From an uncultured Thermosynechococcus sp. (lineage in GTDB: Bacteria > Cyanobacteriota > Cyanobacteriia > Thermosynechococcales > Thermosynechococcaceae), in contig NZ_CALJEM010000038.1 of assembly GCF_938074695.1 (NCBI RefSeq), forward strand, positions 1 through 64,000: a DNA stretch of 64,000 nt. Reading direction: 5' to 3'. The notes under the pieces were generated by a model. The model did no database searches. It was not told where the DNA came from and worked only from the letters and a program-made list of their open reading frames with translations. The translations under genes were made by a program, and so were the position numbers. Numbering within the stretch: position 1 is the stretch's first letter; every line of letters starts with the position of its first letter. Shown here piece by piece: positions 51,925 to 62,542 of the stretch.

Positions 51925-52210
51925 GCCGTTTGAACGACTCCGCACTGGTTAGAATGAATGAATAGCGTTATAGTAACGGATTATTTACCCTTTGTTACGC
52001 TTATTCGATTGTACGAGATCTGCCCCAGACTGTCAGAGTCACTCTTTTCTCTGTGCTGCGCGATCGCGACAACGATATGCACAACCTCAGTGCTCACACC
52101 TCACAATTCCCGCTGCTCATAGGTGAATTCTAGCGGTAAGATGACAGGCAAGAGGTTGCAGCACAGCTTATAACTGTTGCTACGCCCAATTCCGAGAAGG
52201 AGACTGTTCT

Positions 52211-52525
52211 ATGTTACACCGCAAGCTTTATCAACTCTATACCGACGGCCAAGAAGTCTGGATTTACTTGCGGGATCAACAACGCCTGATTGACCGGGCA
52301 CGCATTGTCGATATCGAAGGAAACGTTGTAACCATCCGCTACGAAACGGAGGAAGACGACGAAGTGTGTGCTTGGGAGGAGATTGTCAACATCGAAAGTA
52401 TTGGCTCGATTTCGCGGCGGCTGGCGGCAGTTCCCCGCGGCAGTGCAGAACTCCCCATTGCCGATGAGTGCCCAGAGGCAGAGCAATTGCCGAAGCATTC
52501 TTCGGAAACCGAACACGAGCGTTAG
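52211..52525 (+). CDS. DUF6679-like small conserved protein
   Basis: MLHRKLYQLYTDGQEVWIYLRDQQRLIDRARIVDIEGNVVTIRYETEEDDEVCAWEEIVNIESIGSI. Confidence 0.7.
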   Translation: MLHRKLYQLYTDGQEVWIYLRDQQRLIDRARIVDIEGNVVTIRYETEEDDEVCAWEEIVNIESIGSISRRLAAVPRGSAELPIADECPEAEQLPKHSSETEHER

Positions 52526-52534
52526 TAGTTACTC

Positions 52535-53674
52535 ATGCGCTCAGCCCCCATTGTGGAGGAAATAGCTGCGATTGATGCCCACTACATGGGGCGCTGCCTT
52601 GAGTTAGCTGCCCGCGCTAAGGGCTGCACAGCTCCCAATCCCCTCGTGGGTTGTGTGATTGTGGCTGAGGGGCGGGTCATTGGGGAGGGTTTTCATCCCA
52701 AAGCGGGGGAACCCCATGCAGAAGTCTTTGCTCTGCGCAGTGTTAGCGAGAGCGATCGCCCTCTCCTCAGTCAAGCCACCCTCTACGTCAATCTTGAACC
52801 CTGCAACCACTATGGCCGCACGCCCCCCTGTACCGAAGCAATTATTGCGGCGGGCATCCCTAGGGTGGTGGTGGGCATGATTGATCCCAATCCCCAAGTG
52901 GCGGGGGCGGGGGTAGAACGCCTGCGCTCAGCGGGCATAGAAGTTACCGTGGGCGTACGGGAAGCGGAATGTCAGCGCCTGAACGAGGCCTTTGTGCATC
53001 GGGTGCGCTACCAGCGTCCCTTTGGCATTCTCAAATACGCCATGACCTTGGATGGCAAAATTGCCTCTAGTGCCGGTCACAGTCTCTGGGTGAGCGGCGA
53101 AGCAGCACGAGCGATGGTGCATCAACTGCGCGCCGAATGTGATGCCGTCATTGTGGGGGGCAATACTGTGCGTCGGGATAATCCTCTGTTGACCTCGCGC
53201 CATGAGCGTAATCCACTGCGGGTGGTGATGAGTCGCACGCTGAATCTGCCGCCGAATGCCTCTTTGTGGCAAACAACGACGGCGCCGACACTGGTGGTCA
53301 CTTCCGCTTCGCTCCACCATCCTTTAATTCCCCAACTACAGGCACAGGGGGTGGAGGTACTGCAGTTGGAGCCGTTAACACCGACAACGGTGATGACCCA
53401 GCTCTATCAATGGGGAATGCTCACTGTGCTCTGGGAGTGTGGCGGTTCCTTGGCAGCAGCAGCGATCGCTGAAGGAATGGTGCAAAAAGTATGGGCGTTT
53501 ATTGCGCCAAAGATTATTGGTGGTTGCCATGCCCCCACCCCAGTCGCCGATCTAGGCTTAGCGCAAATGAATGAGGCTCTATGCCTAGAGAACGTGAGTT
53601 GGCAAACCGTCGGCGAGGATGTTCTCGTGGTGGGCTATCTCCCGTCTAGGCCTCCGGTGCCGTCACTTCAATGA
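52535..53674 (+). CDS. ribD: Bifunctional riboflavin biosynthesis deaminase/reductase
   Basis: HYMGRCLELAARAKGCTAPNPLVGCVIV; GEPHAEVFAL; YVNLEPCNHYGRTPPCTEAI; MTLDGKIASSAGHSLWVSG. Confidence 0.96.
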   Translation: MRSAPIVEEIAAIDAHYMGRCLELAARAKGCTAPNPLVGCVIVAEGRVIGEGFHPKAGEPHAEVFALRSVSESDRPLLSQATLYVNLEPCNHYGRTPPCTEAIIAAGIPRVVVGMIDPNPQVAGAGVERLRSAGIEVTVGVREAECQRLNEAFVHRVRYQRPFGILKYAMTLDGKIASSAGHSLWVSGEAARAMVHQLRAECDAVIVGGNTVRRDNPLLTSRHERNPLRVVMSRTLNLPPNASLWQTTTAPTLVVTSASLHHPLIPQLQAQGVEVLQLEPLTPTTVMTQLYQWGMLTVLWECGGSLAAAAIAEGMVQKVWAFIAPKIIGGCHAPTPVADLGLAQMNEALCLENVSWQTVGEDVLVVGYLPSRPPVPSLQ

Positions 53675-54116
53675 TGGTGCAGCCCGTTTCTGGGGGGGGC
53701 ATATCCGCTTGCTCATAGAGCAAATCAATCCACAGCGACTCCGGATAGGGCTTGCGACTAGAAACATAAAAGAGCCAATGCTGGCTAACATTGAGAGACT
53801 CTCGCCGCAGTTTGGCCATTGCGGGGGTGGTAATGAGTCGGAGAGCGGCATCGGCATTGCGCCACTGCTCAATAATTCCAGCCGCAACCCGCAGGGTTTC
53901 CCCCTCGCTATTTTCTAATTCCAAAATGCCGTCAATGTGAATACTCTCCCACCAGTGCTGTGGATCACTGAGATCCAATCCTTGGCCATCCATGTAGCTA
54001 ATGAGGTTGGGGAGATATTCACGGATAAATTTTTGGACAACCTCAAAAGGGGGAAAAGGACGCAAGACTTTGAGGTGGCTTGCTGTTTGTTGAAACCACA
54101 GCTTGTGGTAAGTCAT
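53646..54116 (-). CDS. Conserved hypothetical protein
   Basis: Complete ORF MTYHKLWFQQTASHLKVLRPFPPFEVVQKFIREYLPNL..., convergent with and overlapping ribD 3' end. Confidence 0.65.
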   Translation of the reverse strand: MTYHKLWFQQTASHLKVLRPFPPFEVVQKFIREYLPNLISYMDGQGLDLSDPQHWWESIHIDGILELENSEGETLRVAAGIIEQWRNADAALRLITTPAMAKLRRESLNVSQHWLFYVSSRKPYPESLWIDLLYEQADMPPPETGCTIIEVTAPEA

Positions 54117-54401
54117 GGGGACAAAGCTCCATCAGAATGGCGATCGCCAAAGATCGTTACAAACTCGTTTATTCTACCAAGCAAGCTTGCGCTGATCGTC
54201 TCTGAGAGGGAGGATTGGTGTGTGACACTTTGACGCAATTTGGCACATTTACTGTGGGACAATTTAAGTCCGGTGAGCGCTGGCGGAAGGCATGTAAACT
54301 AGCCAACATTATTAAAAAAAACTATAAACACTGATTTGAAAACTTTACTTTACTTATTTATTTATTGGAAACAACGATTTTTCTTCCATTGAGGACAATT
54401 A

Positions 54402-54431
54402 AGCCCAAATTGTGATGAATTCGGGTTTTTT
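54402..54431 (+). terminator. Terminator-like hairpin without an upstream plus-strand gene
   Basis: CCCAAATT-GTGATG-AATTCGGG followed by TTTTTTG (one mismatch in stem). Confidence 0.55.
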
Positions 54432-54730
54432 GATTATTAACTAGCGGGTAGAAAATTCAGAGTTTTGTCTTGTAGCAAATAATCTACTCCCCAGAGATAG
54501 CGGGGCTGCAAAGGTGAAGTGTCTTGTCATTTGGCTGTGGATTCGGTAAAGTCACCTAGAAGTTTCGTCGTGGTGCCAAAACACCCTTTGCATAAACCAC
54601 AGATTGGGACAGTTTTAGGCATAAACGCGGCGAGTGGCCTCTAGCTACCTTGGACAATTACCCATGGTGTGTGTTCTCGGTTCACCGCTTTGTCGAATCA
54701 CTGTCAATTTCGTGTGCGAGGAGGATTACC

Positions 54731-56065
54731 TTGAGCAACGATAGTCGTATCCCCAACGCCTCTCAAGATGCACCCCTTGCATCTGCTCTCCTGCTTGGTC
54801 GTTCGCTGCGCTCCCTTTGTTCCTGTCTGCCTCTCCTGAGCACTTTTGCTCTAATTCAGCCGACACAAGCCCTTGACTTGACCACTCTTGCGAGCGGTCG
54901 TGAAGCTGGTTCAAAAAACATTCCCACGAATGCCCTAACACTGCCCTCCCTATTCGGCAGTGAAACCCCAGACCCAGTTGCTGAGCTGGAAAATCTTCTA
55001 TCCAGTAACAAAACTAACTTACTCTTGGATGTGACCCAAGGGGCATGGCAGCGCACAAGCCGGGCGGAGGTGAGTTTTGCACCATTGACCCTAGACGTCC
55101 CGGCACCGACTCTCTCTGCCTTTGCTTCCTTTGAGCGTCTCAGCCAGCCTTCTGAACCCGCCTTCAAAGTGGTGGATCGTCGCGCTCGTACCGATAGCTT
55201 GGCAGATCTTGTGACTCGAGCTACTCCCTCTGTCGTTGCCTCCTTAGCCATTCATCCCCCCTTAGCTACGGGCGGGTCTTTGGAGCAAACCACAGGGGTA
55301 GTGGGAACCGAGTTAGCTGAAGGTGACACAACTCAACGCTCCCAGCGGGTGGCTTTTGTTAATTCCCAAGTGGTGTCCCCCTCTGGATCAACTGCAACCG
55401 TAACGCCGCTTTCTTTTGGTCGTGTCTCTGAGCAGCAGCGTCGCACCACCCCTGCCCCCGTTTCAGCCCAACAAGTTCCTGCCCGCTCTGCGCTGCCTCA
55501 GCCAGTGGTGGTCAGTCACCTGCAAACAACAACGGTAACTGCACCAACGCCTCCTGTCGTTCAGCCCATTACTCCGCCTGTACCTGTTCAGGTGGCACGT
55601 TCAATTGTGGCTCCACCCTTACCCAGTAATCTCGACCTGCCCCCCCTCCCTAACTCCGATCGCTTCCTCCCTAGCCTGACGACGAACTTTATCTGGCCGG
55701 CTCGTGGGGTTTTGACCTCTGGCTTTGGCCCCCGTTGGGGACGGATGCACCGAGGGATTGATATTGCTGCGCCCGTAGGCACTCCCATTTATGCTGCCGC
55801 TGCTGGGGTTGTCACCTACTCCCAATGGAACGACGGCGGCTATGGCAATCTTGTGGAAATTCGTCATGCCGATGGGGCGCTCACCCTTTATGCTCACAAC
55901 CAGCGCAATTTGGTGCGGGTAGGGCAGTACGTTGAGCAGGGTCAGCAGATTGCCGAAATGGGAAGTACTGGCCGCAGCACAGGTCCCCACGTCCACTTTG
56001 AAGTGCATCTTCCAGGGCGGGGTGCAGTGAACCCAATGCTCTTCTTGCAACGTGCCCAAGGCTAA
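54731..56065 (+). CDS. M23 family metallopeptidase (LytM-like), Pro/Thr-rich N-terminal region
   Basis: C-terminal WPARGVLTSGFGPRWGRMHRGIDIAAPVGTPIYAAAAGVVTYSQWNDGGYGNLVEIRHADG...GRSTGPHVHFEV; TTG start after GAGGAGG is a guess. Confidence 0.92.
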   Translation: MSNDSRIPNASQDAPLASALLLGRSLRSLCSCLPLLSTFALIQPTQALDLTTLASGREAGSKNIPTNALTLPSLFGSETPDPVAELENLLSSNKTNLLLDVTQGAWQRTSRAEVSFAPLTLDVPAPTLSAFASFERLSQPSEPAFKVVDRRARTDSLADLVTRATPSVVASLAIHPPLATGGSLEQTTGVVGTELAEGDTTQRSQRVAFVNSQVVSPSGSTATVTPLSFGRVSEQQRRTTPAPVSAQQVPARSALPQPVVVSHLQTTTVTAPTPPVVQPITPPVPVQVARSIVAPPLPSNLDLPPLPNSDRFLPSLTTNFIWPARGVLTSGFGPRWGRMHRGIDIAAPVGTPIYAAAAGVVTYSQWNDGGYGNLVEIRHADGALTLYAHNQRNLVRVGQYVEQGQQIAEMGSTGRSTGPHVHFEVHLPGRGAVNPMLFLQRAQG

Positions 56066-56068
56066 TCG

Positions 56069-57589
56069 TTGACAGTCTATTTTGTGGGTGCGGGGCTAGG
56101 TTCCACCCGCTATCTTACCCTCGAAGCATGGATATGCCTCCAGCAGGCAGAGGTCGTTCTCTACGACGCTCTGATCTCCCCTAGTCTGCTGGAACTCACA
56201 CCCTGTGAATGCTTGCGGGTGGCGGTGGGAAAACGTGCACGGGCTGAGGCCTTATCCCAAGCAGAAATTAACCAGCTTTTAGTGAGCTATGGCCGGCAGT
56301 ATCGGCGGGTGGTGCGCCTCAAAAGTGGCGATCCAGGGCTGTTTGGCCGCTTGCATCAGGAACTGGAGGCTGTGCTGAAAGCAGGCCTTGAGGCGGTGGT
56401 GATTCCGGGGGTGTCCTCGGCGCTGGCAGCGCCTTTACTCGCGGGTCTGTGCGTCACGGCAAAGGATGTGAGTCAGTCGGTGGCGATTCTGTCGGGTCAT
56501 GCGCCAGAAACCCTGCCTTGGTCTGCGATCGCTCAAATGGAGACGCTGATTTTTTTGATGGCCACCCGTTCCCTGCGCTCTATTGTCGAGCAATTGCTAA
56601 AGCAGGGGCGATCGCCCACTGAAGGATTGGCGATTCTGCAATGGGCAGGGCAACCGCAGCAACAGTTTTGGTTGGGCACGCTAGAGCGTTATTTAAGTAC
56701 GCCCCACTTTCCAGACATGGCACCCGCTGTCGTGGTGATTGGTGCGATCGCCCAAAAGCGCTACCCTGTGGCTAGTCTAGATCTGGCCTTCCCTGAATTT
56801 TTGAGGACTTTCCCACCATCCATGTCTCGGCTCCACGGCAAAACCATTCTCGTCACCCGCGCGGCTGGTCAAGCCAATGAGTTTACCCAACAACTCACTG
56901 CTGCCGGTGCACGGGTTTTAGAGATGCCCACACTGGAAATTGTGCCTCCCAGTTCTTGGCAACCCCTTGATCAGGCCTTGGCGCAACTGGATGCCTTTGA
57001 CTGGCTAGTGCTCACCTCCCACAATGCTGTCACCTTTTTTATGGAGCGATTGCAACACCACGGCAAGGACAGTCGCGCCCTTGCCGGCCTCAAAATTGCT
57101 GTTGTGGGTGCAAAAACCGCCCAAACCCTCAGTCGTTATGGCCTAGTGGCTGACTTTACCCCCAGTGAATTTGTTGCCGATGCCCTGGTGGCGGAATTTC
57201 CAGAACCCGTTGCGGGTTTACGTTTTCTTTTCCCCCGTGTGGAGACGGGAGGTCGCCCCCTCCTCGTGGAGAGGTTCACAGCCGCTGGCGCTGCGGTGGT
57301 TGAGGTGCCCGCCTACGATTCCCGCTGTCCCCAAGCGGCTGATCCTGAAGTATTAGCAGCGCTGCAAGCCGGCCAAGTGGATATGGTGACGTTTACCAGT
57401 TCCAAGACAGTGCAACATTTTTGCCAATTGGTCGGTGCCAAGGCAGCCGAGCTGCTGCGCAACGTTCAGATTGTCAGTATTGGGCCGCAAACATCGCAAA
57501 CTTGCTGCCAACTCTTGGGACGGGTGGACGTTGAAGCTACAGAATATACGCTTGAGGGACTTGTTCAAGCCTTATTACAGATCACTTAG
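56069..57589 (+). CDS. Fused uroporphyrinogen-III C-methyltransferase (CobA-like) / uroporphyrinogen-III synthase (HemD)
   Basis: N-terminal VYFVGAGLGSTRYLTLEA...LKSGDPGLFGR...VIPGVSSALAAP; C-terminal HemD GKTILVTRAAGQANEFTQQLTAAGARVLEMPTLEIVPP; TTG start. Confidence 0.9.
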   Translation: MTVYFVGAGLGSTRYLTLEAWICLQQAEVVLYDALISPSLLELTPCECLRVAVGKRARAEALSQAEINQLLVSYGRQYRRVVRLKSGDPGLFGRLHQELEAVLKAGLEAVVIPGVSSALAAPLLAGLCVTAKDVSQSVAILSGHAPETLPWSAIAQMETLIFLMATRSLRSIVEQLLKQGRSPTEGLAILQWAGQPQQQFWLGTLERYLSTPHFPDMAPAVVVIGAIAQKRYPVASLDLAFPEFLRTFPPSMSRLHGKTILVTRAAGQANEFTQQLTAAGARVLEMPTLEIVPPSSWQPLDQALAQLDAFDWLVLTSHNAVTFFMERLQHHGKDSRALAGLKIAVVGAKTAQTLSRYGLVADFTPSEFVADALVAEFPEPVAGLRFLFPRVETGGRPLLVERFTAAGAAVVEVPAYDSRCPQAADPEVLAALQAGQVDMVTFTSSKTVQHFCQLVGAKAAELLRNVQIVSIGPQTSQTCCQLLGRVDVEATEYTLEGLVQALLQIT

Positions 57590-57652
57590 GGCTTTGGGTA
57601 CACCAAATCCATTAGTCTGAAAAAAGGACTGTTTTAAGGCAACTGTGGAGTC

Positions 57653-58243
57653 ATGACGCACGCAACCGATGTGGTGACCCTTGGCCGTTGGATGGCGGCG
57701 GATTTTAGTAACCAAGCCCAAGCCTTTGAGAATCCCCCCTTTTACGCCCATATTCGAGTGTGTATGCGCCCCCTCCCCACCGGTCTTTTGGAGGGTATTG
57801 CCCTGTATGTGGAACAGGCCTATGACTATCTTCTGGGGGTTCCTTACCGCACACGGGTTTTAGAACTGGTGCCCGCCACCGATCACATTGTGATTAAAAA
57901 TTACGTCGTCAAGGATGAACAACGCTTCTTTGGGGCGGCTCGCGATCGCCGGCGGCTTCAAGCCATGACGGCTGATGATCTTGAACCCCTTTGCGGCTGT
58001 AACATGCTCACTTACTGGACGGGTCACAGCTTTCGGGGTGAAGTAGAGCCGGGTAAAGCCTGCAAAGTGGTGCGCAAAGGACGAGAAACCTATCTCGATA
58101 GCACCTTTGAAATTGATGGCGATCGCTTCATTAGCCACGATCGCGGGCGGGATCCAGAGACCGATGAACAGGTTTGGGGATCTGTGGCTGGCCCCTTTTA
58201 CTTTGTCCGCTGGCAGAGCTTTGCCGATGAAATTATTGCCTAA
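57653..58243 (+). CDS. cpcT: Chromophore lyase CpcT/CpeT
   Basis: [84 protein letters not shown]. Confidence 0.93.
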   Translation: MTHATDVVTLGRWMAADFSNQAQAFENPPFYAHIRVCMRPLPTGLLEGIALYVEQAYDYLLGVPYRTRVLELVPATDHIVIKNYVVKDEQRFFGAARDRRRLQAMTADDLEPLCGCNMLTYWTGHSFRGEVEPGKACKVVRKGRETYLDSTFEIDGDRFISHDRGRDPETDEQVWGSVAGPFYFVRWQSFADEIIA

Positions 58244-59046
58244 GCCGTTTGCCAATCGGGCAGGGGCTTTCCTTGGTAATAGAGGCGAAAGAGTCCCCAA
58301 CTGCCGAGGGCGATCGCCACTAAGCTAACCACTTGGGCAACTCGCAGAGATCCTAACATGAGACTATCCATGCGCAGCCCCTCAATCCAAAAGCGACCTA
58401 CACTGTAGGCGATGGCATAGACCATGAGGAGCGTTCCCGGCTTTTGATAGCGGGGGTGCCGAAAAAGCCACAGCAGGAGAACAAAAACGCCCAGGTTCCA
58501 GAGGGACTCATAGAGAAACGTGGGGTGGTAGTAGGCTTCGTTGATCAGGGCTGGGGGACGCTGCGACACGGGAATGTAGAGCTTCCACGGTAGATCGGTG
58601 GGGGCGCCAAAGGCTTCAGAGTTAAAGAAATTCCCCCAGCGACCAATGGCCTGTCCCAGAATTAAGGAAGGGGCAACAACATCCGCCACCTGCCAAAAGG
58701 AAAGCCGCTGCACATAGGTGAAGATGGCCATGGCAAGCAGACCGCCTAGGATGGCCCCGTGAATAGCAATACCTCCTTTCCAAATTTGAACCACTTGATC
58801 TAGGTGTTTTTGGTAAAAGTCCCAGTGAAAGGCAACGTAATAGAGCCGAGCGGCGGGAATTGCCGCCACCACTAACCAAATTGCAAGATCTGCAATCAGA
58901 TCGGGATCGATCTGCCGCTGGCGTGCCAGGCGTTGACTCAGCCAAATGCCAACAAAGACAGCAAGGGCAATCAGTAGCCCATACCAGCGCAGGGTGATAA
59001 ACCCCAGCTCAAGGGTGGCTCCAGGGGATTGGAAGGTGGCAATCAT
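58240..59046 (-). CDS. lgt: Prolipoprotein diacylglyceryl transferase
   Basis: [36 protein letters not shown]. Confidence 0.96.
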   Translation of the reverse strand: MIATFQSPGATLELGFITLRWYGLLIALAVFVGIWLSQRLARQRQIDPDLIADLAIWLVVAAIPAARLYYVAFHWDFYQKHLDQVVQIWKGGIAIHGAILGGLLAMAIFTYVQRLSFWQVADVVAPSLILGQAIGRWGNFFNSEAFGAPTDLPWKLYIPVSQRPPALINEAYYHPTFLYESLWNLGVFVLLLWLFRHPRYQKPGTLLMVYAIAYSVGRFWIEGLRMDSLMLGSLRVAQVVSLVAIALGSWGLFRLYYQGKPLPDWQTA

Positions 59047-59060
59047 GCCTAAAACAGCTT

Positions 59061-59411
59061 CTAAACGGCACGCGCTGTTTGAACGACCGTGGCAAAGGCG
59101 TCAGCATCCAGCACGGCAAGTTGAGCCAGCATTTTGCGATTCAGTTGAATCTCGGCTTTCTTCAGGGCACCCATCAGTTGACTGTAGCTCATGCCGTGTT
59201 GACGGGCAGCCGCGTTAATCCGTGCAATCCAGAGCCGCCGAAAGTCCCGTTTGCGCCGCCGCCGATCGCGATAGGCATTGCACAGGGCTTTCATGACTAC
59301 TTGATTGGCGGTGCGGAAGAGCTTGGAGTGCCCCGCTCGATAGCCTTTGGCCAGCTTGAGAATTTTTTTGCGCCGTTTACGGGCAACGTTACCCCGTTTA
59401 ACCCTTGCCAT
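59061..59411 (-). CDS. rplT: 50S ribosomal protein L20
   Basis: [37 protein letters not shown]. Confidence 0.98.
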   Translation of the reverse strand: MARVKRGNVARKRRKKILKLAKGYRAGHSKLFRTANQVVMKALCNAYRDRRRRKRDFRRLWIARINAAARQHGMSYSQLMGALKKAEIQLNRKMLAQLAVLDADAFATVVQTARAV

Positions 59412-59468
59412 CGTTCACCTTCACTTTATGAGCAACTGCAACTCTACCAAATCTACAAAATTAGCACC

Positions 59469-59666
59469 CTATGCGTAGGGCAGCATAAGGGAGACTCGCT
59501 TAAAATCCCGTGGATCGACAAGAGCTTTGTGAGACAAGCGATTCTTGCGATCGCTGGACTTGTGTTCGAGGAGGTGATTTTTGTTGGCCTTACGGCGGAC
59601 AAACTTACCGCTGCCCGTCGTCCGAAAACGTTTGGCAGCAGCACGACGTGTTTTTAGCTTTGGCAT
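59469..59666 (-). CDS. rpmI: 50S ribosomal protein L35
   Basis: [46 protein letters not shown]. Confidence 0.98.
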   Translation of the reverse strand: MPKLKTRRAAAKRFRTTGSGKFVRRKANKNHLLEHKSSDRKNRLSHKALVDPRDFKRVSLMLPYA

Positions 59667-59731
59667 AGCTTTGCCCTGTTTTAGACACAGCTTACTAGTG
59701 TACTATTTTGAAGAGAGTCTTGACAAGCGGC

Positions 59732-60130
59732 ATGGAACTAGAGTTCATTCCCGTTGAAGAGTTTTATTTTGCCCTAACTTTGGCCATGCGCACCTTGGAA
59801 GATTTGGGAGATGCGGCATTGGTAGAGCAGGTGCGATCGCGCTTGGCAGAGCGATTTGGTCAAGCCTCCACCGTTGCTGCCGCCAAGCAAAACACCTTTA
59901 ATTATGTCTTTCGGGTCAAGGGAGTGGACAATAGCCCCGCACCCCAGCTCATACTTTCAATTGCCGATTGGCAGGGAAAAATCCGTCTTAGCAGTGACTA
60001 TGGCTGGACATTGGATGCCCAGCGCAAAACAGTCCGCACCGCAAAATTTAGCGATCGCCCCCAATTTTGCCAACAGGTGAGAGCCTACTTAGCCCAGTGG
60101 CTGGAACTGCCGGAATTTCTTGAGGCCTAA
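59732..60130 (+). CDS. Conserved hypothetical protein
   Basis: MELEFIPVEEFYFALTLAMRTLEDLGDAALVEQV..., just upstream of the S4-domain gene. Confidence 0.65.
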   Translation: MELEFIPVEEFYFALTLAMRTLEDLGDAALVEQVRSRLAERFGQASTVAAAKQNTFNYVFRVKGVDNSPAPQLILSIADWQGKIRLSSDYGWTLDAQRKTVRTAKFSDRPQFCQQVRAYLAQWLELPEFLEA

Positions 60131-60862
60131 ATGTTTGATCTAGGGACAGCCCTTGATAGAGCCATTAAAACTTGGTCAGTGGTGCATACGCCCTTTTTGT
60201 CCCCAGATCGCTTGGTGCAGGCACTAAGCACCCTTGAGCAGCGGGTAGACGTCCATGCTCTAGCCTGGGGGGGCTACCCTCAAGCAGAACGCAGTCGGCT
60301 GGCGATCGCTCCCCGTGAACTCAATCTTGAGGAGCAGCGGCCTCCCCTTGCCTTGGTGCGAATCACAGGCAACTTTCTTTTTGATCCCGCCACCTACACC
60401 GATTTTGAGCAGGCGATCGCCACCGCTGGCCTCGATGAAGGCGACTATGGGGATGTCATTCTCCTGGGGGAGCGAGGAGCACAGGTAATTCTCATCCCCG
60501 AGAAAGTCCCTACTTTACAACAAGGGCTAAAGCAAGTGCGAAGTGTACCCGTCACCGCTGAATCCTGCCCCTGGTCAGAGCTGGCCGTTGCTCCACTTCA
60601 AGTAAAATCCCTCAGTACGGTAGAAGCCTCACTGCGCTTGGATGCCGTTGCCTCTGCTGGCTTTGGTGTCTCCCGCAGTAAAATGAGCGAGTGGATTAGC
60701 CAGGGACTGGTGCGGGTCAATTGGCAAATTGTGCAGCAACCGCGTCATCTTCTTAAAGTGAATGATCTTATTGCCATTCGTGGCAAGGGGCGATTGCGGA
60801 TTCAAGACATTCAAATCACAAAAAAAGAACGCTACCGTATCCAGATGGAGCGCATTCGTTAA
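60131..60862 (+). CDS. Photosystem II S4 domain protein (YlmH-like RNA-binding protein)
   Basis: C-terminal S4 domain RLDAVASAGFGVSRSKMSEWISQGLVRVNWQIVQQPRHLLKVNDLIAIRGKGRLRI. Confidence 0.88.
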   Translation: MFDLGTALDRAIKTWSVVHTPFLSPDRLVQALSTLEQRVDVHALAWGGYPQAERSRLAIAPRELNLEEQRPPLALVRITGNFLFDPATYTDFEQAIATAGLDEGDYGDVILLGERGAQVILIPEKVPTLQQGLKQVRSVPVTAESCPWSELAVAPLQVKSLSTVEASLRLDAVASAGFGVSRSKMSEWISQGLVRVNWQIVQQPRHLLKVNDLIAIRGKGRLRIQDIQITKKERYRIQMERIR

Positions 60863-60866
60863 AGCC

Positions 60867-61658
60867 ATGGATCTGCTGCTGTCGAAACTGCTGCCGCCAC
60901 TGCTGTATCCATTGTCCCTAGCCTGTTGGGCATTGATTTTTGCCGTTGTGCGCTTCTGGCGTGCCCCCAAACAGGCGGCGATCGCCCTTGCGATTGCCCT
61001 GAGTTTACTGCTTCTCAGTGGCAATGACTACGTCACTGTGGCACTTCTGCGCTCTTTGGAAGAGCAATACTTGCCGCCACAGCCCATCCCTCAAGGAGCA
61101 GCGATTGTTGTGTTAGGCGGCGGCATTGTACCGCAACAGGAACCCCGTCCTTGGGTAGAGATCAAAGAAGGGGGCGATCGCCTTCTCTACGGCATCCACC
61201 TCTTTCGGCAGGGCTATGCCCCCTACCTAATCCTCAGTGGCGGTCGCATTCCTTGGCTAGGGGAAATATCCCAGCGCTCAGAAGCAGCAGATATGGCGGA
61301 GATTGCCCAAACCTGTGGCATTCCCAAGGAGAACATTTTGTTAGACACAACCTCCTTGAATACCTATGAAAACGCGCGCAACGTCAAAGCACTGATTGCA
61401 GCCCATCAGATTCAAGGAGACCTACTCCTAGTAACTTCGGCCTACCATATGCCGCGGGCTGCCGCCATTTTTCGACACCTGGGACTAAAGGTCATTCCTG
61501 TGCCCACCGACTATCGCTGGCCCTCCGTTGCCCATTCTTTCACTTGGCAAAATGTACTTTTAAGCCTCATTCCCACTGCATCTAATATCCAACTTACAAC
61601 GGATGTCCTGCGGGAATATCAAGGACTCCTCATCTACAGGTTGCGGGGTTGGCTTTAG
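60867..61658 (+). CDS. YdcF family protein (DUF218)
   Basis: AAIVVLGGGIVP; YLILSGGR; NILLDTTSLNTYENARN; LLVTSAYHMPRAAAIFRHLG. Confidence 0.9.
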   Translation: MDLLLSKLLPPLLYPLSLACWALIFAVVRFWRAPKQAAIALAIALSLLLLSGNDYVTVALLRSLEEQYLPPQPIPQGAAIVVLGGGIVPQQEPRPWVEIKEGGDRLLYGIHLFRQGYAPYLILSGGRIPWLGEISQRSEAADMAEIAQTCGIPKENILLDTTSLNTYENARNVKALIAAHQIQGDLLLVTSAYHMPRAAAIFRHLGLKVIPVPTDYRWPSVAHSFTWQNVLLSLIPTASNIQLTTDVLREYQGLLIYRLRGWL

Positions 61659-62542
61659 AGACTGTGTGCTATTAAAAATTGCTGACAGACATCAACAAAC
61701 TCAGCCGTAGATTCGTAGGGGAGGACATTGCGCCCTGGAATAATCACCCCCACTGCATTGGGCAAGAGTTCCGTGTAAAAGGCCAGCCGCTCTTGGGGAG
61801 ACTCAGCCGTTCCTTGGCGACTGATACTAGAGGCTTGATCGCCCATTACCACCAGCACCGGCTGAGCAATGGTTTGGAGGATAGGGCGGTAATCCCGTCG
61901 CCAAAAACCTGCAAGGAAGGAATACACAGCATGGCGAGTGTTTAAGTTGGCAGCGCCTTGAGTGAGCATTTCCAACCACTGCCGATCCACTGCTTGCGGT
62001 TTGGCAAAGAGTTGCTTGACAGAAAATCGCCGCAGAAACCTCTCTTGGCGCGCGTATTGATAGAATGCCCATCCTAGGGGCGAATCAAAAAGACGCCAAC
62101 GCAGCCGTTGCCAAAGGACACGGGTATTCTGCGAAATCAAGCTTCCCGTGGGCGGGCCACTGAGAATTAACGCCCTTACCCTTTGGGGAGCAAGGCGCAC
62201 TAATTCCAAAGCCACCGGCAACACAGCCCCTTGAACCACCAGTACCACCCCCTGAGCTATTTCAGATTCGATGAAAAACCGTAACTGTGCTGCCCAATCT
62301 TCGGGATAATAAGCTAAATGGGGCAAGCTGCTCCGGCCACATCCCAGCAAGTCTGGGATATAGAATGAGCAATTTTGCGCCAAGGTCTGCCAATGGCCAA
62401 CACAGCGATCCCAAAACAAACCCGACAAACCAACGCCCACAGGATGAATGAACAGAAGCGGGGTTTCTCCACCTGCACCGGCAAGCCAATAATGACAGGT
62501 CAGTCCCTGCCACTCATAGGTTTTCGCCAGCAATTGCTGCAT
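61655..62542 (-). CDS. Alpha/beta fold hydrolase
   Basis: PLLFIHPVGVGLSGLFWDRC; FYIPDLLGCGRSSLP; PVLVVMGDQAS. Confidence 0.88.
   Translation of the reverse strand: MQQLLAKTYEWQGLTCHYWLAGAGGETPLLFIHPVGVGLSGLFWDRCVGHWQTLAQNCSFYIPDLLGCGRSSLPHLAYYPEDWAAQLRFFIESEIAQGVVLVVQGAVLPVALELVRLAPQRVRALILSGPPTGSLISQNTRVLWQRLRWRLFDSPLGWAFYQYARQERFLRRFSVKQLFAKPQAVDRQWLEMLTQGAANLNTRHAVYSFLAGFWRRDYRPILQTIAQPVLVVMGDQASSISRQGTAESPQERLAFYTELLPNAVGVIIPGRNVLPYESTAEFVDVCQQFLIAHSL

Noticed and set aside
54480-54730. Possible c-di-AMP (ydaO-type) riboswitch before the M23 peptidase gene
   Set aside because: Such riboswitches occur before cell-wall hydrolases, but the expected conserved core could not be matched here; only a weak AGGTGA/TCACCT inverted repeat was seen.
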